Positions 44,681 to 56,309 of a stretch of DNA of 64,000 nucleotides are shown here, piece after piece. The stretch is from assembly GCF_050003625.1 (NCBI RefSeq), contig NC_134398.1, positions 57,621,641-57,685,640 on the forward strand, given 5' to 3'. Each line of letters opens with the position of its first letter. The stretch's first letter is position 1. The translations under genes and the position numbers were made by a program. The stretch comes from Haematobia irritans (taxonomy: Eukaryota; Arthropoda; Insecta; Diptera; Muscidae). The notes beneath the pieces are model-generated. The model did no database searches and was not told the DNA's origin. It was given only the letters and a program-made list of their open reading frames with translations.

Positions 44681-44804
44681 TAAATTATTTCAAATTATAA
44701 AAAAACAACATTTGTTGTTACCCAAGTTTTAATTTTAATCAAAGTCATAGCAAATTTTATTATGTACAGACTACTAAGCTATTGAAGTTTATTGATTTAT
44801 AATA

Positions 44805-45447
44805 CACTGATAAAAAAGCATGCCCGGGTCCAAAGATTTTGTCTTTACTTTAAACATTTGGGTATTGCTTCCGAGCCAAAGAAGCGGAGAATACAAGTAA
44901 GGATATTTTTAAGACACAATTCTCTTTTAAATGTAGGTTTGCTTGCTTCCAAATTTTAATTTTTCGCTTTTTTAGCTTGTTTTCTTCATTTGCTATCAAA
45001 GTCCTTTAAAAACGAGTTAACGACAACTTTATTTCCCAAATTAAGACTCGACTTCCAGTAGAAATTATGCTATGTTTCAAGTAAAAAACGTCTTTAAAAT
45101 AAACTGTTGAAAAACATGTCCTATTTTTTAACGATTTTTTGCTTTGAAGTCAAGATGCAAAAAGACAACAAATTTAAAGACAAATTCATTAAATTTAAAG
45201 AATTTTTCTGATTTATTAAAGTCAAGTTGACCTTAGCCCAAACATTTTTGCTTTCATGTTATGATACGAATTTTTAAGTCAAATCACTTAATTATAAGGA
45301 CAACACGACTTCATTGAACAGTTTATCGACTTTTGGACAAGGAAAAAAATTTATATTAGAGAAATGCATCTTCTATGCTAAGCAAAATTTGCATTCGTAT
45401 ATTAAAGACATGAAATCTTTGACCTCACGACAATATTTTTTTCAGTG
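44805..45447 (+). mobile_element. MITE C6, full length
   Basis: CACTGATAAAAAAGCATGCC to TTTTTTTCAGTG with TA at 44803-44804 and 45448-45449. 643 bp, the most complete C copy along with C1. It lies about 120 bp from C5 in opposite orientation. Confidence 0.85.
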
Positions 45448-46024
45448 TATGTATATTCGAAATATGCCGTCGTAACTGCCTACTTATACAACATACTAAA
45501 GGGAAGGACTATGAATAAATTAAAAATTTTCCCTGAGGATACAATTAAATTCAATACGCTTTAATACCTCAAAGATAAACAATTGAAATATAAACTTAAT
45601 TAATATGCTACCAAAATTTCATTGAGCAATTTTACAACCGCCATCACTAAGAATCATTTACGGCTTAAAGAAACATATTTTAAATGAAAAGTCTTAAAAA
45701 TGTATTAAATTAATTTGACTATTTAAGCAATACGTCACCTTGAACAATACAAATTTATTGTATTGGTTGTGTAATCTTAGATATGTCATACTAATTAAAT
45801 TAGGAGAAACATAAAATTCTTGGGTTGTGGAACCAGTTGCCGATGGCAAGGTATCTTAAACTACTTGACCCTGTCTTCATAGATGTAAATTGGTCCGTAT
45901 GGAGCTTATGTTAGATAAAAAGTAACACATTTAATACCTATACCTACCAATGTGGTATCACAATGGACTGAATAGTCTAAGTGAGCCTGATACATCGGAC
46001 TGCCACCTAACCTAACCTATACCT
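45448..46024. repeat. Mini-me fragment and SINE J tail
   Basis: 45815-45945 is a degraded left part of a long mini-me copy ('cttgggttgtggaaccagttgccgatggcaagg'). 45950-46014 is the 3' tail of SINE J ('gtggtatcacaatggactgaatagtctaagtgagcctgatac' to CACCTAACCTAACC). The preceding 45450-45810 is unassigned. Confidence 0.65.
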
Positions 46025-46025
46025 A

Positions 46026-46478
46026 CACTGCTAGAAACATATGTTTTTCATATGATCCGATATAAACAATTTTTAAACACAATATATTTAAGTGCAAACA
46101 TGTAATGTTCCTAAACTAAAACTATATGTTAATATGTTAGAATGTATTATGTTTGGGGACGCCTAAATAAATTTATGTTTATATTATAAAATTATTTATG
46201 TATGTTTATACTCGACTCCAAGTTATTCTTTTGTTAGTTTTTGAATCCCTTCCAAAATTGCAAACTTTTATACCAAAAACAGTTTTTTGTTACAAAATTG
46301 TTATTTTTGCAATAAAAAAATAATATTTTATCCAAAAGCTCAGTCCATTTCGTTTATATGAAGCACTGCTGCAAATCTTTAATAACCCACATTTCGAAGT
46401 TTCATTATAAAAAGTTAATATAGTATAAATATAAATGTGTAAATTAAAAAACAAGTGTTTGTGAATGTATTTGTGTAT
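46026..46478 (+). mobile_element. TP7: TP-family 5' part, truncated
   Basis: After TA: CACTGCTAGAAACATATGTT. The body matches the TP5 start ('aacacaatatatttaagtgcaaacatgtaatgtt', 'ctcagtccatttcgtttatat') and stops near 'aatataaatgtgtaaattaaaa', before the tRNA-like modules. Confidence 0.65.
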
Positions 46479-46569
46479 AATTTGGCTATTGTCTAACTGT
46501 AGCGTAAATCTCGTACCTGGAGAATTGGATTAAAATGAGCTTTCAGAAGGATCAAGAAATCGAATCTGG

Positions 46570-47025
46570 GGATAGCGAATGTCAGGCCGAATCTTATGCA
46601 TCCTACACCATGGATTGCGAATTTCTTGGGTTGTGTTAATACTTGCCGATGTCGAGGTATCTTAAAACTTCTACATTATAAAAAAGCAGATTAAACGCCT
46701 ATATAAGCCATATATAACTTGATCGGTTTATATTGAGGAGTCTATAAATAACTATGAACCAATTGGAGATTCCAAATTCCAATTTGAAATTGGATGCATT
46801 TTTTAGATGAAATTTGCTCTCCCAAGTGCCTGCGGAAGTGAAATCTGAGGGCCGGTTTATATGGGTTCTTTTTATATTTATGAACCGATATCGACCAATT
46901 TTTGTGTGGTTGTTAGAGGCCATGTACTAAAGCCGCGTATATAATTTAAACCGGTTAGGATGAAATTTACTCTTCTCAGAGGCTCCGGACATCAAATCTG
47001 GGGATTGTTTCCATGGGAACTATAT
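46570..47025. repeat. Mini-me-like fragment
   Basis: 'aggccgaatcttatgcatcctacaccatggattgcg' and two degenerate 153-bp units ('ctgagggccggtttatatgggttc'). It is cut at 47026 by W2. Confidence 0.6.
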
Positions 47026-47399
47026 CCCAGCAAAACAAAGCATCGCCAAAAAAGTAGTGAAAATGTTCTTTTTGAATCCGGAGGTGATGCAAAATTGGCG
47101 CAGAAGCGATTAATTTGACATGGGCTTGTCATAGAGGGGAGTCCACTCACTTGCATTAGTTTTTAAGATGTGATCCGAATTCTGTGTTTTGGATGTGAAT
47201 GAGTTTTATAATTTTTTTTATGATTTGTAATGTATTCTAACGCTTGACTGAAATATTTTCAAATATTTTGAAAAAATCGAAATTTTTCTAGAAAAAATCG
47301 AAAAAGTCCTGTGTAGTTAAAATAAAGAACATCTTTGGGAGATTTTTTTTAAGTTCTTTTAAAGTTGCGCTTTTAGAACAGCTTCCATTTGTTGCTGGG
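47026..47399. mobile_element. W2: CCCAGC-ended element, compact
   Basis: CCCAGCAAAACAAAGCATCG to ATTTGTTGCTGGG; the inverted end CCCAGCAA is shared with W1. 374 bp. Body 'gaatccggaggtgatgcaaaattggcgcagaagcgat', 'tgtgatccgaattctgtgttttggatg'. No coding capacity, no clear target duplication. Confidence 0.65.
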
Positions 47400-47404
47400 T
47401 CATA

Positions 47405-47905
47405 CACCGAAAAAAAGTGAACTGTTTTATAGGAAAAATGAACTACCACGCACGAAAATTGAACTAAATTTTATTCCACATTTTGAGATTTCCACAAAGA
47501 GTTGTTAAAACCAGGAAATTTTAATGCGCTGTTGTACTTTTTAACTGTAGTTCAGGAAATTACATCATCTCATAGAAGAAAAAATTAACTAAAAGTAAGG
47601 AAGAAAATCATTGGCGCCAAATCATAACCATTTTAACCATACAGTTCATTCCTACTGTTTTTGGGAATCGTACGAAAATGTTCATTTGTTTTAGTTCATA
47701 TTGAAGTTATGTATACGGTCATTGAATTTTATACTCACGTTTAGTTTTTAAAATATTTGAGACATACTTAAAGAAACAAAATTTTCATTGGGCTGTGGAA
47801 AATTTCGCAAAAAAATAATAAAATTTAACAACAAACAAATAATTTTTTTGCAATAAAAATAAGTTAAATATAGCGTTAGTTTAACTACGGCAATTTTTTT
47901 CTGTG
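47405..47905 (+). mobile_element. MITE D3
   Basis: CACCGAAAAAAAGTGAACTG to TTTTTTTCTGTG, TA at 47403-47404 and 47906-47907. 501 bp, full length, D-family body. Confidence 0.85.
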
Positions 47906-47907
47906 TA

Positions 47908-48560
47908 ATTATCGACCGATATCGACAATGTTTTTCATATACTGACAACAAATACCAAATTCCCACCTGATCGGATGGAATTTGGTACTCCTAGAGGCTC
48001 TGTAAATGTCGAAGTGCAATTCAATGGTACAATTCTACCAAAAATGGTAGATTTTTTAGTGTTTGGTAGATTGCCAGAATTGTTTATGTTTTGATAGATT
48101 TTGCAAAATACTCCTCTCCAACTTTTGACAAACTTTTCCATAGAAATAAAATTTTATTTATTTGTTTTATTTTATTTTATATGGGCGCTGTACAGTTGCC
48201 AAAGTTGGTAGAATTCTACCAAAAATTGTAAATTTCTAGAATTGCTAGAATTGTTTACGTTTTGGTAGATTTTGCAAAGTATTCCCCTCCAAATTAGAGG
48301 TACTTTACAAAATTTGTATAGAAATAAAATTTTTTCTATGTAAGTGTTTTCTAAAATGTTCTCCAAATTTTTCGTAGATTATTGTTTGGCTCAAGCAACT
48401 GTAGGGCTATACCTAAAAGAGATCCGACATAGCTCATTTGCAATACCATCCGACCTACGAGTACATCAATAACAACCACTTGTACCATACTTCAAGTGGA
48501 TTAGCGTGACTTCAACAGAAGGGCGGAGTATGTGACCAACATTTCGATATGTTACAACTA
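47908..48560. repeat. Mini-me-like fragments with duplicated 'ggtagattttgcaaa' segment
   Basis: 'ctaccaaaaatggtagattttttagtg...ttttgcaaaatactcctctcca' at about 48035-48122 recurs at about 48195-48300, and also near 1380-1450. The segment 48405-48560 is the mini-me part before the (GTCY) tract ('taccatccgacctac..acatcaataacaaccacttgtacc'). Confidence 0.5.
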
Positions 48561-49026
48561 CACAGAAAAAAAGTAATCTATGCTATGGGAAAACTGAACT
48601 ATTTCGTACGAAAATTGAACTACGAAAATTGAACAACAATTTTGAGATTGATTCAAATAACGAACATTTTCCAACGCTTTTGAATTTTTAACTACAATTT
48701 ACGTAAGTCCTACTTATGGAAAAGCAAAAATTAACTAAAAATAAAGAAAAGTCTTAGGCGTCAGATCATTACCATTTTAACCATGCTGTAGTTCATTCTT
48801 ACTATTTTTGAGAAGTGTACAAAAAACTTGGTAGTTAGCATTGAACTTATTTGTCTGTCATTAAAATTTTACTGGCATTTAGTTCATAAAATCTTTGAGG
48901 CATACTTGGAATAAAGAACAATTCGTTGAGATGAGGTGAGTCTCTTAAAAAATAAACTACAACAAAATAATTTTTTGGCATTAAGTAAAAGTTACTTTTA
49001 GCATCCGTTTTGACTTTTTTTCTGTG
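48561..49026 (+). mobile_element. MITE D4, diverged
   Basis: CACAGAAAAAAAGTAATCTA to TTTTTTTCTGTG, TA at 48559-48560 and 49027-49028. 466 bp; body clearly D-like but more diverged than D1-D3. Confidence 0.8.
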
Positions 49027-49065
49027 TATCAAATCAAAAAAACAATTATTTGAACAACCTATTGG

Positions 49066-49425
49066 GGTAAAATATAAATATGAACCGATATGGAGAAATG
49101 TTTGTTTGAGGGAATGTACTGACATTACGTGCCAAAGGGGTTCAAGAAGTCATATTGGGGGATAGGTTTATATGGGATCTATATACACTTACGGATCGAG
49201 ATGGTTCAATTTTTGATTAGTATATATTAACGTCAGACACCAAATTTCAATAAAATTGCATAATTGCTCCCCTAGGAGGCTCAAGAAGTAAGATGAGGGG
49301 ATAAGTTTATTTCGGGGCTATATACAGATATGGACCGATAAAGACCAATTTTTTGGGGTTTTATACTGACATCACGAGCCAACATTCAGCAGGACGGGAA
49401 GAATATTACGGCCCCAGATGTCAAA
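49066..49425. repeat. Mini-me-like degenerate units
   Basis: Two or three decayed 153-bp-type units ('ggggataggtttatatgggatctatatacacttacgg'). No other feature. Confidence 0.55.
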
Positions 49426-49429
49426 TCTG

Positions 49430-49626
49430 CCGTGTCCGAGCGACATTTCACATTGCGATCAAACCACTTAGAGAAGCTTTGAAATGCCCATATGTTACCC
49501 ACAAAACTGAGAGGGGATAATCCACCGCTGGAAAACTTTTTTGTTTTTGGTCGAGACTGGGATTCAACCCATTCAAGCCCTTTGTATGCAAGGCCGGCAT
49601 GCTAGCCATTGCACCACGGTGGTTCC
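49430..49626 (-). mobile_element. SINE J fragment with tRNA-like head
   Basis: Minus strand: GAACCACCGTGGTGCAATGG (head with box A), CCTTGCATAC, GGGTTGAATCCC (mutated box B), then 'ggattatccc', 'aagcttctctaagtggtttgat'. The 3' part is missing. Confidence 0.7.
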
Positions 49627-50117
49627 CAAAAATATATGTAAAAGTTAAGGGATCTGAGATCAATATTTCGATGGGTTATAATGCAATTTTTAAGAAAATT
49701 GTTAAAGATATTAGTTAAGAAGTTAATAAATAACATAATTGTTTTTTGAATCAATTAATAGCTTAACAGGATTTTGAAATTAAAAAAAAAAATCAATTCA
49801 CTAAAGATAAAAGTCAAATGAATCGAAGAATACACCCTCAAAAAAAAAAATCGCTTCTCTAACATATGTTCCAAAATATTTTGCAGGCACATATATTATT
49901 GGATACTGCCGAAACATTTGTTTGTTATACGTGAAAATATTATATGTTTGGAAGTATTTTGAGCTCAAAAATATTATATGCTTGGCAGAATTTTCCCCAA
50001 AGAAGATTGTGCTCATTCCCTCACATAATTTTCACTTCCACGAAATTTTTTAGTTCTTGGCAACTTTTTCAGTAATACAAATAATGTTGAAGAAATTATT
50101 CAATTTTATAAATTTTA

Positions 50118-50194
50118 CCCTTCGCATGGACGGAGAATCGAACCGAGGACCATACCGTTTGAAAGCCAACACACTATCCACTGGGCTACGTAGC
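50118..50194 (-). other. tRNA-like module 2 of TP4
   Basis: Minus strand: GCTACGTAGCCCAGTGGATA (box A), GGTTCGATTCTCCGTCC (box B). Acceptor pairing weak. Confidence 0.55.
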
Positions 50195-50307
50195 TGTTAT
50201 AGTCACCAGTAGACAATTATCGTTATTAGTTATATTTATATAGCATATTTGCAGCGCCCACGAGCCCACGAAAACTTAACATTATTTAACAGAAACATAC
50301 ATTTGTT

Positions 50308-50379
50308 GGCCACGTGGAGCAGTGGTTAGCATGTCTGGCTTGCATGCAAAGGGTCGTGGGTTCAATCCCTGCTCCGACC
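50308..50379 (+). other. tRNA-like module 1 of TP4
   Basis: GGCCACGTGGAGCAGTGGTT, AGCATGTCTGGCTTGCATGC, GGGTTCAATCCC (box B with one change). Confidence 0.55.
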
Positions 50380-52232
50380 GAACACCATTTTTTTTTTCAT
50401 TTACACATTTATATTTATACTATATTAAATTTTTATAATGAAACTTCGAAATGTGGGTTATTAAAGATTTTCAGTCAGAAACAGTGCTTGATATAAACGA
50501 AATTTAATGAGCTTTTGGATAAAATATTATTTTTTTTATTGGAAAAATAACAATTTTGTAATAAAAAACTGTTTTTGGTATAAAAGTTTGAAATTTTGGA
50601 AGGAATTCAAAAACTCTAACAAAAGAATAACGTGGAGTCCAGTATAAACATTCATAAATAATTTTATAATATACACATAAATTTATTTAGGCGTGAACAG
50701 TTGTTTACTAGCATTTAACAACATTTTAAATGCATTTAACACTTATCGTGTTTTTGTACTTAATTTAATTTTTACCTTTAAGGCCGGTATTAAGTTGGCA
50801 TTATCGCTCTAAAATGACCCAGTTTTGCCTTTTACTTTCTTTATTAATTCATTTTAAAGAAAATAAACTTTTTCAATTGTTTTAGCTGAAAAACTCGAAC
50901 CTAATGCCCGCTTTTATATTTGAAGGTGTCCGTCAACTCCTCTTGGACTACTTATTAATAAAGAGGGACTGAACTTTGGTTTTATACATTTTACTGTTTA
51001 ATTTTTCACTATTTCTTCCTTTTTTTCATTTTACTGTCCCAAATCAAAAAAGAGTATAGTGCCCTTTCGTTATTTTGCCGCGGTATTTTTTTTTAATTTC
51101 CTTTGCCTGAATATTTCGACTTACTCCTTGTACGTTCCGATTTCTTTTAACGAATCAAGAAAAAAATGTTTTTGGCCTTATCATAAAACAGTTTTCCGAA
51201 ACAACATACAAGCGGTTTCACAGAAATTGCTCTCTTTAAATTCTCTCGCTGTGTTATGTTTATATCTTTCGTCAACCCTCCCATTTTCCATCTCTATTTC
51301 TTTCTGTATACTCTCTCTCTGTCGCTCTTTGAAAAAAATATCACAACATATATATGTTTACTAGAAATTTGTAAATGTGAAAATTGTGTTTAAAATGTGA
51401 AAAACATATTTTTCTAACAGTGTAAGCCAATATATTTGGTACATTTAATAAAATTTAAAGAATATCCAATAAAAGAGTTATTTCGATCAATTAATTTAGT
51501 GATTCAATAATTATTTTTCTGCACCGAAATAATATTAACAATATTTTTCTAAAGCCGATAGATTGAGTTGCTACACTGTTAGAAAAATATGTTTTTCATA
51601 TGTTCCGAAATAAACAAAATGTGTTTCGGGCACAATCTTTAAACACAATATATTTAAGTGCAAACATGTAATGTTTCTAAACTAGCTCTAATTGTTTGGG
51701 ACACATATGTTAGTATGTTAGAATATATTATGTTTGGGGCATGAAAGTTTCATAGAAATAATATGTGTGAATGTAAACATATATACATTTACAAATCTCG
51801 AGTAAACATATATATGTTGTGATATTTTGTTCAGAGAGCGACAGAGAAAGAGATAGTATCGAGAAAGAAGTAGAGATGGAAACCGGGAGGGTTGACGAAA
51901 GATATCAACATAACACAGCGAGAGAGTCAAAAGAGAGCAACTTGTGTGAAACCGCTTGTATGTTGTTTCGGAAAACTGTTTTATGACAAGGCCAAAAATT
52001 TGATATGCTTTCAAAATTTCAAACTTTTATACCAAAAACAGTTTTTTATTAAAAAATTGTTATTTTTCCAATAAAAAATAATATTTTATCCAAAAGCTCA
52101 GTCCATTTCGTTTATATCAAGCACTGTTTCTGACTGTAAATCTTTAATAACCAACATTTCGAAGTTTCATTATATAAATTTAATATAGTGTAAATATAAA
52201 TGTGTAAATTAAAAAAAAAAAAATTGGTGTAC

Positions 52233-52303
52233 GGTCGGAGCGGGGATTGGACCCGCGACCCTTTGCATGAAAGGCGGACATGCTAACCATTGCTCCACGT
52301 GGC
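52233..52303 (-). other. tRNA-like module 1 of TP5
   Basis: Minus strand: GCCACGTGGAGCAATGGTTA, CTTTCATGC, GGGTCCAATCCC (box B eroded). Confidence 0.5.
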
Positions 52304-52412
52304 AAACAAATGTATGTTTCTGTTAAATAATGTTTTGTTTGCATCGGCTCGTGGGCGCTGCAGACTATGCTACATAAATATTACGATAATTGTCTATTGA
52401 TGGCCATAACAG

Positions 52413-52488
52413 CTACGTAGCCCAGTGGATAGTGTGATGGCTGACAAACTGTATGGTCCTCGGTTCGATTCTCCGTCCAGGAGAATGG
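52413..52488 (+). other. tRNA-like module 2 of TP5
   Basis: GCTACGTAGCCCAGTGGATA (box A), central GGCTGACAAAC, GGTTCGATTCTCCGTCC (box B). Confidence 0.55.
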
Positions 52489-52788
52489 TAAAATTTAAAA
52501 AAATTATAAAATTGAATAATTTCTTCAACATTATTTGTATTACAGAAAAAGGTGCCAAGAACTAAAAAATTTCGTGGAAATGAAAATTGTGTGAGGGAAT
52601 GAGCACAATCTTCTTTGGGGAGAATTCTTCCAAGCATATAATATTTTTGGGCTAAAAATGCTTCCAAACATACAATATGTTCACATGAAACAAACATATT
52701 AATGTTTCGGCAGTATCCAATAATATATATGCTTCCTGCAAAATATGTTTGGAACATATGTTAGAGAAGCGATTTTTTTCAGGGTGTA

Positions 52789-54126
52789 GTGCAATTTGTA
52801 GTTGTAATAAATATGGAAATAAAATTAAATAAAAATTTAAATTAAAATTTTAAATGTATTTGAGAGAAATGATATTCATTTAAAATATTAATAGATTCTT
52901 CTTTTAATCTGTAACATTTTTTGTTTTGATGTGTCTTACAAAATAAATTCAAAAAAATCCATTGAATAAAATTTCATCAACATACCTAAATCTCAAATTT
53001 CTTATGAGAAAATATATTAATGCTTAGAGAAAAATTGCATGCTGTACCTAATTTAATGACGAAAATGACATCAATTATTCATTTTCATCTTAGGAAAGGC
53101 TGAAGCGGTTGCAATTTTTTTAGATATAACTGGCAAAAAATTTGAATTGCTAAATTATGTGGAAATTCAAAAATTTTTAATAAAAATTCGTTTTTTTCCT
53201 CTTTATTGCTCTCATATTTTATACGTGGCACAAAAAAAAAAAAAAAATAACCACAACTCAATGCTGATTCTTCTGAATTGCCAAAGAAAGTACTAAAAAT
53301 TGTCTCTATTTTCTTGCCTCGCTAAGGAGGATTGGATTTTCTGGCTTTCACTTGACTGCTGGCAGGATATCAGTTTTGTTTGTGCTGATTTTACTTTTTT
53401 TGGGTGTCTGCGAGGAAATTTTGTGGTTGACTTTTTTGTTAGCTCATTTTTCTGCCACTTCACAGTTGCTGTTCAATGACTTTTTTTCTAAAGTGGCGGT
53501 TTTTTCGCTACAATTTTTATATGATTTGCTCGGGAGTAAAAAGTTTTTCCCGCTCATTTTTCTTCTCCGGTCCTTGTTCCAACTTTCATTTTTCTTCGTT
53601 TATTTATTTATTTAATGCTTGGGGATGTTATGAAAATAAAAAACAAAAAATAAAATAAGTGGAAATCCGTGGCAAAAGACAAGTGGTTTTAGTCAAAGAA
53701 ACAAAGGACACTTCGGAAGAAATTGCAGAAAAGGAAAAAAACATTACGAGCGATAGTGATAATCCTAGATATACTTTTCACACAGTTCTGTTGCTGTTGT
53801 TTTTCTTTGTGACACATTGTCTTTTCGCAGCTTGTCAGATATTTTAACGCATTTTAATGCTGCATTGAGGTTTAATTTGGTCGCTTAACGCAGAGCTACC
53901 GAAAAAAATCGAAAAGTTTGTCCTACGAAGACAGGGAAAAAGAGGTGAAGATTTAAAAAAGTCAAAAGATGAAAGAAAGTAAGTAATTTCAATGTTTGGT
54001 GATTGTGTACTCCAAACATGTAAGGATAAGTTAAAGTCATTTAAAATACGGATTTGTAAATGAAAGAAAAACGTATGAGAACCTACGACTGGATCGACTC
54101 AATAAATGATTTGGATTCGTTGAGTA
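52789..54126. other. Unassigned 1.3-kb interval
   Basis: AT-rich, with an A-run (53231-53249) and a T-rich stretch (53380-53620). An 87-codon frame at 53352-53615 has no ATG and a T-rich bias, so it is not called. No repeats shared with other parts were seen. Confidence 0.35.
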
Positions 54127-54280
54127 CACACAAAGAAAACAAAAAACGTTTGAAAAACATGTACCGAAAACATTTTTCATTTGTTAAAATTTTTTGTATT
54201 TCTGAAATTTCAAACTTTTATCACCATAAAATTTTTGTTACAAAATTTTTATTTTTGCAATAAAAAAATAACTTTTAATC

Positions 54281-54923
54281 CAAGTTGGTTTAAAGCTATC
54301 AGGTGATTACAATTTTTTCATTTGAGCAGAACTTTGATTGTCGGTATTTGCTTATTGGCATAGGCGTAGCTAACGGGGTTTTATGGGTTTGTCATATCCC
54401 CCTACAAAATACCATGCAGTATTTCTTCAAATTATTATTATATATCATTGAATAAAATATTCTGGTTTCTTCCCATCTTCAAGAATTTATTTTTTTTTCT
54501 CTTTTTGAGGTATCTTTACAATGAGCACACATTGTAGCTTTTATCCCTTACGAATATGTTGCTAGCTACGCATATGTTTAATTGACAATTGTGACAAATA
54601 AAAATAAAAATTCAATATAAAATTATTTTATACCAAAAATTTTGAAATTTTCAATTTGCTTTAAATTTATGACAGAAAATTATCGAAATAAATTGTCCTC
54701 ATAAGAATGGTAAGAATTACTTCAATTATTGTTGCCAACCGTAACACATTTCCTCATAATTCGAAGCATACGTCGATACATTTCCAGATTTTCTCTATTT
54801 TAAATTTCTAACTTGTTTAACAATATGTTCAATTTAATTCAATTTGACTGACAATCAAAGTTTCAATATGGCGACTGACATTTTTTTTTGTAATACTAAA
54901 ACAACCTTACTAAATCCGCCTTG
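54281..54923. mobile_element. hAT-N: hAT-type MITE
   Basis: Ends CAAGTTGGTTTAAAG and TAAATCCGCCTTG, with extended subterminal similarity (ACTTTGATTGTCGG near 54330 versus CTGACAATCAAAGT near 54850). The 8-bp duplication is TTTTAATC (54273-54280) / TTTTGATC (54924-54931), one mismatch. 643 bp, no transposase. Confidence 0.75.
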
Positions 54924-55118
54924 TTTTGATCCAAAACACACAGTCTATTTCGTTTATATCAAGCACTGTTCTTTTCTGACAATATGTCTTTAATATGACA
55001 CATTTTAGAGTTTTATAGTAAAAATTTAATATATAATATGTAATGTCGAACATCTTTTCGGGATCTTCCCAAAATTTTTGGAATATATGTAAGAAGAACA
55101 AAAAACCTTATGGTGTTC

Positions 55119-55180
55119 GGTCGAAGCAACGTACGCCTTTGTATACAAGGCAGCCATGTTAACCATTGCTCCACGGTGGC
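55119..55180 (-). other. tRNA-like module 1 of TP6, eroded
   Basis: Minus strand GCCACCGTGGAGCAATGGTTA, CCTTGTATAC; the box B region is damaged (deletion around 55130-55135). Confidence 0.5.
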
Positions 55181-55272
55181 CAACTAAATGTATGTTTCTG
55201 TTAAATAAATTTCTTTACATCGGCTCTCGTGAGCCCAAATTAGCTATAATTGTTTGTTGATAACAATAACAA

Positions 55273-55350
55273 CTACGAAGCCCTGTGGATAGTGTGTTGG
55301 ATCACAAACTGTATGGTCCGCGGTTCGATACTCTGTCCAAACGAACGGTG
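55273..55350 (+). other. tRNA-like module 2 of TP6
   Basis: ACTACGAAGCCCTGTGGATA (box A weakened), GGATCACAAAC, GGTTCGATACTCTGTCC (box B one change). Confidence 0.5.
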
Positions 55351-55744
55351 AAATGTAAAAAAATACAAAATAGAATATTTTCTTCTACATTGTTTGTATC
55401 AAAGAACTGCAACCGGTGGCTTTTTTTCGTATTGCAATCTTACCCACAAAATGTCGGTGGCAGTGAGTAAGACACCAATTACCATGCGATCTTTTACATT
55501 GATAGAAATGCGAGAATAAAAACACCAATAGTATATAACAATCAGGGATGATAAATTATGTTGACGAAAAAGTATTAAAAGTGTATTAAAAATGTACTTT
55601 TCGAAGCCAAAAGGTGCTAAAATTATATAATATCAAATTTAAAGACTATTGTAAAAGTATACGTATATTAAAATCTAGTCCGATTTGGACAATTTTTTGT
55701 TTTTCTAAAAAAAATCTTATTTTGCAAAATTTTTGTTATTTATG

Positions 55745-55970
55745 TTGTCAACATTTTATTTCTATAGGAAAGTTTGTCAAACTTTTACTTCTAAGAAAAT
55801 TTTGTAAAAATTTTATTTCTATGGAAAATTATTTCAAAATTTTATTTCTATAAAATTTTGTAAACATTTAATTTCTATAGAAAATTTTGTTAAAATATTA
55901 TTTCTATAGAAAATGTCAAAAACTTCTATAGATTTTTTTTTAAATTTTATTTCTATAGAAAATTTTGTCA
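55745..55970. repeat. 29-bp-type minisatellite, degraded, in hAT-M
   Basis: About seven units of TTTTATTTCTATAGAAAATT type with irregular spacing (25-30 bp). The same unit as in mini-me copies, here in another element. Confidence 0.75.
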
Positions 55971-56309
55971 CAAAGAAGTACCTCTTTGTAAAATCTACCA
56001 AACGAATGTGGTCTAGACAATATTCCTCTCAAAAATGTTGAGTCCGCTTTTTATAATTTTTAGAGTTGAGTTTATATGTGAGAAACGTTCACATTTGGGA
56101 CAGAATAACTCTATATAGTGTAAATGTGATGAAAAAGAACCAAATGACTCGCGGTCGTGCCACGGTGCTTTTGGCAGTCGAAATGTATCAAAAAAGCACA
56201 AAAGTGTCAACTTTATCAACCCTGATAACAATATTCGTATGCAGTGTCTTGCAATCTTAAACCAATCGACATCGTAACAACGCTCGGTAAACAAAAAATG
56301 AGTGTGGCA

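Larger units (their letters stand above)
49833..51422 (+). mobile_element. TP4: tRNA-pair MITE, long form
   Basis: Starts CACCCTCAAAAAAAAAAATC after TA (49831-49832) and ends CATATTTTTCTAACAGTG before TA (51423-51424). It joins a CP-like left end ('tcgcttctctaacatatgttcc') with a TP core, showing the two families are one lineage. tRNA-like modules at 50118-50194 (minus) and 50308-50379 (plus). The 50690-51140 part is not shared with TP5 and may be another insertion. Confidence 0.65.
51574..52786 (-). mobile_element. TP5: tRNA-pair MITE, inverted to TP4
   Basis: CACTGTTAGAAAAATATGTT (51574) to GAAGCGATTTTTTTCAGGGTG (52786), TA at 51572-51573 and 52787-52788. 1213 bp. Modules at 52233-52303 (minus) and 52413-52488 (plus). 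The 'gagagcgacagagaaagag' block (51834-51852) is inverted in TP4 near 51310-51330. Confidence 0.8.

Noticed and set aside
53352..53615. 87-codon hydrophobic frame as a membrane protein
   Set aside because: No ATG start; the hydrophobicity reflects T-rich DNA.
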